Positions 49,143 through 55,732 of a DNA stretch of 55,732 bases are shown piece after piece (position 1 is the first letter of the stretch; each line of letters opens with the position of its first letter). Made by a program: the position numbers and the translations under genes. Location of the stretch: the NCBI GenBank assembly GCA_001771505.1, contig MEUA01000026.1, positions 1 through 55,732 of the forward strand, in the 5' to 3' direction. The notes below the pieces were generated by a model that did not search any database, was not told the DNA's origin, and was given only the letters and a program-made list of their open reading frames with translations. The DNA comes from a candidate division WOR-1 bacterium RIFOXYB2_FULL_36_35. Lineage in GTDB: Bacteria; Margulisbacteria; WOR-1; XYC2-FULL-46-14; XYC2-FULL-37-10.

Positions 49143-51396
49143 TGCTTGTTTCCTCTTTTAATGCTTTTTCAAAACTGTCAAAGTAAAAACCTCTTCCTTC
49201 GGTATATCCAAAAGGTTCATTGGGAAGCGCTTTAAGCGTAAACATTATAGCGTATTCTTTCTTGTAATCCGAATAAGTATATTTTACTTCCCAGCAGTGG
49301 AGGTCTTTTATTATCATCAAATCTCTGAGCATAAAATATTTTGATAAATTATCATAAACAAAGCCCAATCTGAAGTTCCAGTGATTTTGCCAGTTGTTTT
49401 CATCTTGTGTTTCTAAATTTATCAGGCAACTCCCTTGTTTAAAACCTCCGATGTTTAAGTCGTTGACGGATGAGAATTCAACCGATAATTTATCTTTAAG
49501 ATTTAATGTCGCAGTTGAGATAAGCTCCAGATATTTTTGGGTTTCAATGTTAAACCCTGAACGCCAGTTTAAATTTAGCGGTTCTATTGGCTTTAGATTT
49601 AAATTTGTGTCGTAATTAAAATATTTTTGTGTTTCGTAATTGTATCCGCATTCATTTTTCCATTCAAATTTGTCTAAATGATAAAAAGTTAAAATGTCTT
49701 TAAGATCATTATATTTTGTTGATGCCTTATCGAAGAAAAACGGAGAATTTCCGTCTGATATCCCGCGCCTGTAATTGGTTTCATTTTTTAAAAAATCAAA
49801 ACCTTGAGAATTTAAACCATATGATTCTCTGAAAGAATTTAAAGCGTCCCCCGGCTCGTATAAGAATTGATCGAGGCCGGCATTGATATTAAATGTTGTT
49901 GACCCTAGTATTATAAGCTTATTGGCGTTAAATGATGTTTTATACCTGGTTGTAGTGTAATCGCGGTTTATTTGGAGGCTTGGAACATAAGCTATTTCAT
50001 GGAATCGCCCGTAATTGACGGAGGTTGAAAGATTAAACAGGTTAAGGTCTACGGGATTAAAATTTATTATAAGTTCAGGTTGAGATTCCACATATGTATC
50101 ATTATTGTCTTTAGCATATAAATTACGGTCCAAGTCCATATGCCAGTTTTCTATGTATTGAATATTGTAAAAATCTTCGATGTGCGATATTTCAACCTTT
50201 GGAGTTAAAAGTTCATTTCCGTATTCACCCGCGTTTTTAATGAAATTCTGGTAATCGGCATTAAGGGTTAATCTGGTTTTGTCTCCAAAAATATTTTGCT
50301 GATGAAAAAGCTTTTCAGCAATATTTATATTTCTTGGGGCTGTTTTATTTTGGTTCATATTTAAAGCATACGAACTGCTTAGAGTCTCTTTTGCATAATT
50401 TGTCTGAAAATTAAGAATCTCCTGGTTTGCCTGGCGGTAATCGTAGACATTTAATAAAGAATTTAAGGTTTTATCGCTTTTATGGTTAAGTGCGATACTG
50501 TATGTTGATTGGTTGAGCCTTCCTGTAGGGATTTGATATATTGTGGTTGATGAATGGTTAAGGCCTATCTTTGTTGAAGGAGAAAGTTGAATGGCATGTT
50601 CGAACTTTATTACATAATCAGATAAATGGGTGTCTGCTTCTTCTATATGATAAACATAAATATCTCCGTTGTAGTTCTCTTTTTTGTATTCGTAGGTAAA
50701 TCCCTGCCCAAAACTTTTTTTCTCCATCTCGTCTAGAAAGATTTGACCATCCGGATATCCCCATGATGTTTTAATGAAATTTCCTTCGACTTCATTATGA
50801 CCGAAAGACCAATTTCTCCTTCTCTTTTGTTTAAGATCGTATATCATATACGGACTCCAGAAAACGGGGATATCCTTTACATAAAAAGTTACATTGTGGC
50901 CTATAATTCTGTCGTTAGGATAGTATTCTATTTTTTGTGCGGCTGTAAAATAATGGGGATCTTTATAATTACATGTTGTGACTGTCCCTTCTTCTCCAAC
51001 CATGTCGGCCTTGTTGTCATCTATGTAATCAGCCGATAAAAAAAGCGGACCCTTTATATTCTCAGGGTAGACTGTTGTTTTAAAGTTATTATATGATGCA
51101 TTATCATCATCAATTGAGTATGTGACAGATGATGATAATGCGTTATAGTCAGCCCCTTTCATTTTTACATTTCCTTCGGCAGTTACAATATTTGTTTTTG
51201 AGTCTAGAATAAGTTTGTCAGCGAAGATTACAACCTCTTTAAACTTTACTTCGACAGAGCCTAAGGCTTCTATAATACTTGAGTTTTCTATATATTTTAA
51301 TTTATCCGATTTTATTTTGACGGGTATTTTTTCTTCAGCTTGGCATAGGGAGAAGAGTGTTAAAAAAAACATTATGATGATAAAGAACCTTTTCAC
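49120..51396 (-). CDS. lptD: LPS assembly outer membrane protein LptD
   Basis: A signal peptide (FFLTLFSLCQA) is followed by an OstA N-terminal domain (SDKLKYIENSSIIEALGSVEV...ADKLILDSKTNIVTAEGNV) and a long barrel of about 550 residues (the LptD domain begins near VFWSPYMIYDL). It is 758 residues from the GTG at 51396. The barrel inserts LPS into the outer leaflet. I prefer the GTG because the extended -10 TGATATAAT ends seven bases before it; an ATG at 51432 is upstream of that promoter. Cysteines typical of proteobacterial LptD are few. Confidence 0.9.
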   Translation of the reverse strand: MKRFFIIIMFFLTLFSLCQAEEKIPVKIKSDKLKYIENSSIIEALGSVEVKFKEVVIFADKLILDSKTNIVTAEGNVKMKGADYNALSSSVTYSIDDDNASYNNFKTTVYPENIKGPLFLSADYIDDNKADMVGEEGTVTTCNYKDPHYFTAAQKIEYYPNDRIIGHNVTFYVKDIPVFWSPYMIYDLKQKRRRNWSFGHNEVEGNFIKTSWGYPDGQIFLDEMEKKSFGQGFTYEYKKENYNGDIYVYHIEEADTHLSDYVIKFEHAIQLSPSTKIGLNHSSTTIYQIPTGRLNQSTYSIALNHKSDKTLNSLLNVYDYRQANQEILNFQTNYAKETLSSSYALNMNQNKTAPRNINIAEKLFHQQNIFGDKTRLTLNADYQNFIKNAGEYGNELLTPKVEISHIEDFYNIQYIENWHMDLDRNLYAKDNNDTYVESQPELIINFNPVDLNLFNLSTSVNYGRFHEIAYVPSLQINRDYTTTRYKTSFNANKLIILGSTTFNINAGLDQFLYEPGDALNSFRESYGLNSQGFDFLKNETNYRRGISDGNSPFFFDKASTKYNDLKDILTFYHLDKFEWKNECGYNYETQKYFNYDTNLNLKPIEPLNLNWRSGFNIETQKYLELISTATLNLKDKLSVEFSSVNDLNIGGFKQGSCLINLETQDENNWQNHWNFRLGFVYDNLSKYFMLRDLMIIKDLHCWEVKYTYSDYKKEYAIMFTLKALPNEPFGYTEGRGFYFDSFEKALKEETSNESPQRY

Positions 51397-51403
51397 GATT
51401 AAA

Positions 51404-51412
51404 ATTATATCA
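51404..51412 (-). promoter_or_regulatory. Extended -10 (TGATATAAT) next to the lptD start
   Basis: On the minus strand the -10 ends seven bases before the GTG at 51396. No ribosome binding site intervenes, predicting a leaderless transcript. Confidence 0.5.
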
Positions 51413-51511
51413 ATAGTGCAGGTTAAAATCACTTGAAATTTTCGGGTGTATTTTGAGAGAAAACTATAGAGTGTGAGTGGGTTGTTTTAAATCATTAAGG
51501 AGTTGATAGCT

Positions 51512-53224
51512 GTGTCATATTTGTTAGCAAGAAATTCGAATATGTTGAAAGGCTATGAGGTAACAAGGCAGAGAGTAATAAAACCTTTGGTATCAGATGC
51601 GGATAAAAAGTTTGTGAGAAAGAGTATAGATGATGGGCTTTCATTATTTCTTCCTGTTTCTTACGTAGTTCCAAGTATAAAATTAGCGCATCAAGAAGTT
51701 CTCATGGGTCTTGAGGCAGAGATTTTGCTTCCTCTATTAAAAGATACAGTAGCGGGTTTATATGGCAAAGCAAAAGGGGTAGGGGCAAAGGAATTGTTGG
51801 GGGCGGTTCTTAAAATTATCGATCCGTTAAAAGAGGTAACTGCCGCGGCGGAGGCGAGGGCTAAGCGAGTGCAGGCGGATAAACTGTCTAAACCAGTAGG
51901 CCATTATGAAGATTCAGAAGAACTAAAAACATATTTTCAGGCTATGACTCTTATGATGAAAGCGACTTTTAATGTTGATTTGCATCCTCAATATTCGCAG
52001 TCTCTTAATGCTTATAAATTTGATTTTGATGTAACGGGTGAATTAGTTTCATTATTGAGACAAAATCGTGAGCTTTATGAAAACTGGAAAGATATCTATT
52101 ATTTTTATTATGTTTTTACAGGCGAACCTGATCTTCCGACACTTGTTGATTTGGTAGACAGCAGTGAGTCTGTTTCTAAAGAGTCGGTTCGAAGAATAGC
52201 AAAGGATATGGGGCTTCCTAAAATAAATCAGGAGATGGGGCTTGGAGTTCAGGGGATGGGGGAGCGATTTACTGTTATAGGAAAGACGATGGATGATCTA
52301 AAAAGAACTTTAACAGAAGCTGAAGGGATGGATATTGATGAGGTTTATAATAGAGTAAAAATGCATACCACAATTCATGGGCATTCAAAAAGACTTACTG
52401 GCCGAGAGGTGGTAGTCAACGGATTGTTAGATAGGATATCAGATAGTAAAAACAGGAAGACTTATGCTGACAGGATGCTTTATGGTGTTATGCAAATTTT
52501 AAAAGATAGGCCCAGGGCTCTTTGGGGGATGAGAGGATTAAACCATGTTGCGGTTTCTGTGACTCATCTTAGAGAGTTTACTGTTTTAGGGTCTAAAGTC
52601 CCAGAATTTATGCCTTTATTTATGAGCGAAACTCAGGGTCTCCCTTCTATTTATATAGAGAGTGCGCCAGTTGATTTATTCCAAGGATTAATAGATACGG
52701 AAAAAATGATTAGCGACCTATATACTACTTTTACGGATAAATATAGACAAAAATATGGCATTAGTGATTATTGTTTATCTTACCAAGATAGAAGAGAAGA
52801 GATGGCTACGGTTTTTAACGTTGCTGTAAGTGAAGACAATCACTTTAAAAATGGAACAAAAGAATTTCATGCTTGCTTATCTTTATTTGAAAGACTAAAA
52901 CGAGATCCAAATGTGACAGTTAATGTTTTTACTTATCACTCATCTTTAGGAGATACAAGTTATCTACAATGGGGAACTGTTATGGCGGAGACTAAGGTTG
53001 TGTTGCATAGGAAGTTTGGCTCTGAGATAAAAGTTCTTGCTCCTGAAATTCTATTTGCTGAAAATTGGGGAGATAAATTTATTCCTGAAACAAGGGCTCC
53101 TTTGGCTAATTCTGAATGGAGACGATTTTTTTGGAGAGATGACAGGTTGCTTGAAATAAAAAATAGTCTTCTCTTGGGAGATTCGGACGGTCGAGGCTTT
53201 ATCAAATTTAACGGGGAACGATAA
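51512..53224 (+). CDS. Hypothetical protein, 570 aa, unrecognised
   Basis: A cytoplasmic-looking protein with no signal peptide. I chose the GTG at 51512, which has AAGGAG nine bases upstream; a TTG at 51503 is too close to that site. Notable stretches are MHTTIHGHSKRLTGREVV (His-rich) and VFTYHSSLGDTSYLQWGTV near the C-terminus. It is followed by a second large unrecognised gene 26 bases later on the same strand, probably as an operon. Confidence 0.6.
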   Translation: MSYLLARNSNMLKGYEVTRQRVIKPLVSDADKKFVRKSIDDGLSLFLPVSYVVPSIKLAHQEVLMGLEAEILLPLLKDTVAGLYGKAKGVGAKELLGAVLKIIDPLKEVTAAAEARAKRVQADKLSKPVGHYEDSEELKTYFQAMTLMMKATFNVDLHPQYSQSLNAYKFDFDVTGELVSLLRQNRELYENWKDIYYFYYVFTGEPDLPTLVDLVDSSESVSKESVRRIAKDMGLPKINQEMGLGVQGMGERFTVIGKTMDDLKRTLTEAEGMDIDEVYNRVKMHTTIHGHSKRLTGREVVVNGLLDRISDSKNRKTYADRMLYGVMQILKDRPRALWGMRGLNHVAVSVTHLREFTVLGSKVPEFMPLFMSETQGLPSIYIESAPVDLFQGLIDTEKMISDLYTTFTDKYRQKYGISDYCLSYQDRREEMATVFNVAVSEDNHFKNGTKEFHACLSLFERLKRDPNVTVNVFTYHSSLGDTSYLQWGTVMAETKVVLHRKFGSEIKVLAPEILFAENWGDKFIPETRAPLANSEWRRFFWRDDRLLEIKNSLLLGDSDGRGFIKFNGER

Positions 53225-53250
53225 AGAAGAAAAAAAATAAGAGTATAGAT

Positions 53251-54648
53251 ATGTTTAACAAAAAAGTTATATCATTTACTTTGCAAGACTTGCCAAAAAA
53301 AAAAGTAACAGCTGAAATATTATTTCAAAAGCTTTTGGCTTTAAAAGATTCCTTGGCTACTGATGAAATGGAAGCTTTTATAAAAATGGCCAAAGATTTT
53401 GGTTTCCCTATTGTTGCAAGCCGGTTTCCAGCTGTTGTAAAAGATGGCAGATTTGAGAACTTGTTATGGAGTCTTGTTGAACAAGAGCGGGATCTTTTAA
53501 GGAGGGGGTATGATGCTGCTCTCTTTGCTGCGCAGGTTGTTTCCCCTGGCGGAAAAAAGGTGTCTCCTCCTGCAGAAAGGGCGCTTACCCGTGAAGAGAA
53601 GCTTGCGATCCTGGAGAGGGCCCAGCTTCAAAATCGTATTTCATATGGGGATGTTTGTGGTGGGGGCCATCATAGTTGGCCGGAATATATAAAAAGAGTA
53701 GGCTTTTTTACAGGAAAAATTGTTCGTGATGGGGAAATATGGACACCTGACGGGCTTTTTAGAAAAGAGATGTTTAGCGAGGAAGATTATTCCATCCTTT
53801 TGGATCTTAATCTTTTTGACGATAAAGGTTCGGTCAATATGACAAAACTGGGAGAATATGCCAGAAACTTTGAAGATTTTAAATTGGATGTAAGGCTCGG
53901 AATATTGAGCCGATCCGGTGCGGGCGCCGCATATGCCAAGGCTATGGAAACGCGGATGCAAGGGTTGAATGGCGCTTTAATGAAAATAGTCCTTTGCAGG
54001 TTTTTGGATAAACCGTTGTGGCTCAATCATTGTGATATGACATCGGCATATAATGCTTTTAGTAATACTTTTTTAACCAATTCTGTATATCGTGATAAAT
54101 TTGATCAAGAGAGTGTTAGAAATATGGTTTACCCATTTTATCTTGCTTATGAATCGTATTATGCCAGACCTAATCCGATTGATTTTGAATGCGTTTATAA
54201 GAGCAATCAACTTAGAAAATTCTTTGAAAGCTTAAGACACATGTCCGGCAGATCTTTTACTAGAATCAATACTTTTGATGCTAAAGTTTTTAGCGAGCGT
54301 GAAAGATTATGTCTTAATCTTGCTGATCGGATTGATAGCAATAGAGAAAATAATTCTATAAATATATATAGTTTTACTGGGAGATATGAAGACTTTGAAA
54401 AGAGCATTCTTTTTGTCTCTGGTTCGTTAAATGGCGCAAACCCGCCTGATTTTGTCAGGTTGTTGTATAACAAAGTTATGAAAATAATGGCTTGTGAGGT
54501 TTTAGGGATTCCTCTTTACTTAAGTTATGAGGATATGCAATACAGGCGGGAAGAGATTGATGTGTATAAAAAAGAATTTGGCGAAGATTATTTCCAGAAG
54601 TTTGTTTCTTCTGTAACATCTGATATGTGGGATGTAGTTGTCTGTTAA
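53251..54648 (+). CDS. Hypothetical protein, 465 aa, unrecognised
   Basis: No domain recognised. It has GGGHHSWPEYIKRVGFF near residue 136, a possible metal or nucleotide site, and many aromatic residues in its second half. The ribosome binding site is weak (AAGAAAAAAAATAAGAG). It lies just after the protein at 51512 and before tRNA-Gly. Confidence 0.55.
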   Translation: MFNKKVISFTLQDLPKKKVTAEILFQKLLALKDSLATDEMEAFIKMAKDFGFPIVASRFPAVVKDGRFENLLWSLVEQERDLLRRGYDAALFAAQVVSPGGKKVSPPAERALTREEKLAILERAQLQNRISYGDVCGGGHHSWPEYIKRVGFFTGKIVRDGEIWTPDGLFRKEMFSEEDYSILLDLNLFDDKGSVNMTKLGEYARNFEDFKLDVRLGILSRSGAGAAYAKAMETRMQGLNGALMKIVLCRFLDKPLWLNHCDMTSAYNAFSNTFLTNSVYRDKFDQESVRNMVYPFYLAYESYYARPNPIDFECVYKSNQLRKFFESLRHMSGRSFTRINTFDAKVFSERERLCLNLADRIDSNRENNSINIYSFTGRYEDFEKSILFVSGSLNGANPPDFVRLLYNKVMKIMACEVLGIPLYLSYEDMQYRREEIDVYKKEFGEDYFQKFVSSVTSDMWDVVVC

Positions 54649-54651
54649 AAA

Positions 54652-54724
54652 AGCGGGAGACGGGACTCGAACCCGCGACCTCCAGCTTGGAAGGCTAGAG
54701 CTCTACCAACTGAGCTACTCCCGC
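54652..54724 (-). tRNA. tRNA-Gly (TCC)
   Basis: Acceptor GCGGGAG/CTCCCGC, D-stem and loop AGCTCAGTTGGTAGAGCT, anticodon stem CTAGC/GCTGG with loop CTTCCAA (anticodon TCC), T-arm GCGGG-TTCGAGT-CCCGT, discriminator T. CCA is not encoded. Confidence 0.93.
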
Positions 54725-54892
54725 GCGTTTAGCAAATAACTAATAGCCTATGGCTTATAACTAAGCAATACAATATAATTATATCATACATATAGTAGAA
54801 AATAGCTTTCTTGAAAATGCTTGATAATTACGATAAAATCTTATTATAAGCTTAGTTTTATGAGCTATGAGCCATTAGCTATAAACTATATT

Positions 54893-54965
54893 GCGCCACT
54901 AGCTCAATTGGCAGAGCAGGACACTCTTAATGTCAAGGTTGAAGGTTCGATTCCTTCGTGGCGCA
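54893..54965 (+). tRNA. tRNA-Lys (CTT)
   Basis: Perfect acceptor GCGCCAC/GTGGCGC, D-stem GCTC/GAGC, anticodon loop CTCTTAA (anticodon CTT) on the stem GGACA/TGTCA with one mismatch at its base, T-arm GAAGG-TTCGATT-CCTTC, discriminator A. CCA is not encoded. Confidence 0.92.
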
Positions 54966-54973
54966 CATTGGTT

Positions 54974-55504
54974 TCAGCCTTCAACTATCCATCTCTCTTT
55001 AGCTTTAAACCAGTCGCCCGGGTTATTTAAATATTCAAGAGTCTCGTCCAGAATTGCATAATGTTCTTTTTCTTCTTGAGCCAGAGCTGTGTAAAATTTC
55101 TTGGCAGTTTCATCATCTGTGCTATTTGCTATTTTTGTATAGAGCTTATAGCTGTCAGTTTCTAGTCCTTCTGCTATTTTATAGGCTTCATTTATATTTT
55201 TATCTGTTTCAAATTTTTTCTCAAGATTGTTTTTTAGTTTTTCTATAATAGGTTTTATAAGACTTTTTTTGCTTGGAGCAACTCCAACATTTTTCAGCCA
55301 ATCACTCCTTAGTATTTTTTCACCTGTTAAGTTTTTGTAGAACTCTTTAATCTTTTCTATATGTATCAATTCTCTTTCAGCCAGGCTTTGTAGCGTTGAT
55401 CCAGCAAGTGGATTTCCGGTTTTCTCTGCGGTTTTTATATAAAAATCATATCCTTTTTCTTCTAATTGAATTGATAGTTTTACATCTTCTATTATATTTT
55501 TCAT
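54974..55504 (-). CDS. Ferritin-like diiron protein (rubrerythrin type)
   Basis: A 176-residue four-helix protein with LEEKGYDFYIKTAEK, ERELIHIEKIKEF, and in the second half SYKLYTKIANST and QEEKEHYAILDE. These paired E and ExxH motifs bind two iron atoms. The rubredoxin-like C-terminal domain of rubrerythrins is absent. It probably helps handle peroxide or iron. It has its own upstream region with AGGAGG before the ATG. Confidence 0.8.
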   Translation of the reverse strand: MKNIIEDVKLSIQLEEKGYDFYIKTAEKTGNPLAGSTLQSLAERELIHIEKIKEFYKNLTGEKILRSDWLKNVGVAPSKKSLIKPIIEKLKNNLEKKFETDKNINEAYKIAEGLETDSYKLYTKIANSTDDETAKKFYTALAQEEKEHYAILDETLEYLNNPGDWFKAKERWIVEG

Positions 55505-55732
55505 TTTTTCCTCCTATGATTTTGCGCAATTATTATAAAATATTATACCACTATTGAATAAATAATTGTTATAAGCATGCACATTTCCCCTACCTGCTTT
55601 GCGAAGTTTGCCCTCAACCCATCCATCCTGTCTTTTGACTTCTACATATAATGAGGAAATGTAAAGTTTGTAACATATCCTGACTTTCTCTTTTATGTAT
55701 CACAGACAACAGCCCTCACCCAACATTCAGAC

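Noticed and set aside
55505-55732. Additional gene at the right end of the window
   Set aside because: No frame with a start and coding character is seen; the region has only a CCCTCACCC-type repeat fragment.

Overview
The window looks like chromosomal DNA of a low-GC, diderm (LPS-type) bacterium. An outer membrane is indicated by lptB, an LptF/G-type permease, lptD, lnt, two lipoproteins and a large predicted outer-membrane barrel protein. The gene set (two-part ThyX, sepF next to yggS and proC, DUF3084 next to a RuvC-like nuclease, AmmeMemoRadiSam enzyme, DUF502) and the many palindromic repeats resemble uncultured lineages such as Margulisbacteria/Saganbacteria (WOR-1), Omnitrophica or Elusimicrobia. 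That placement is a guess from gene content, not a phylogeny.

Layout. 1-6.0 kb: an unrecognised large protein, thyX, a metallo-beta-lactamase-fold hydrolase, an AbrB/RelE-type toxin-antitoxin pair and a large EF-hand-containing hypothetical. 6.0-20 kb: core genes prfB, accC, nusB, ribE-ribBA-ribH, a MalK/UgpC-type ATPase, gcvPB, a lipoate ligase-like gene, a protease/propeller/barrel protein, an AmmeMemoRadiSam enzyme, DUF502 and a short Lrp-type protein. 20.0-33.45 kb: a genomic island at an initiator-type tRNA-Met gene. It has an integrase remnant, a duplicated 3' half of the tRNA with flank, and the intact tRNA at the far end. 33.5-55.7 kb: core genes again (yggS-sepF-proC, a PfkB kinase, a degenerate class II aldolase-like gene, relA/spoT, trpD, lptB-lptF-DUF3084-RuvC-like, a PP2C-like protein, lnt-lipoprotein-lptD), two further unrecognised large proteins, tRNA-Gly, tRNA-Lys and a ferritin-like protein.

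The most interesting part is a probable ribosomally made, post-translationally modified peptide (RiPP) locus at 20.86-29.91 kb inside the island. Three intact 55-60 residue precursors and one decayed copy share the leader pattern KxWxKPxL....R...EE.VL.TCK. Each intact precursor has a four-cysteine pattern and ends in Ser, with the last Cys exactly six residues from the end. Around them lie three radical SAM/SPASM enzymes, one fused to an HPr-kinase-like domain, plus a PF14907-type nucleotidyltransferase, a PqqD-like carrier protein, an S26-like peptidase and an ABC exporter without a C39 peptidase domain. HPr-kinase-like and PF14907 proteins are known from lasso peptide clusters, where they phosphorylate and further modify a C-terminal Ser. 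Here they accompany radical SAM enzymes instead of a lasso cyclase. The locus lies between two 35-bp direct repeats (34/35 identical), which suggests it moved as a cassette.

Two small repeat families are spread through the intergenic regions and are nested in each other. One is a 25-bp palindrome (AACCCCGATTA...TAATCGGGGTT). The other is a MITE-like element with GGG(A/C)(C/T)TGTTGC-type inverted ends and 5-bp target duplications. One palindrome is embedded in frame in a radical SAM gene, and others supply the C-terminal codons of genes. Several genes have a -10 element ending only 6-12 bases before the start codon and no Shine-Dalgarno sequence, which suggests leaderless transcripts.
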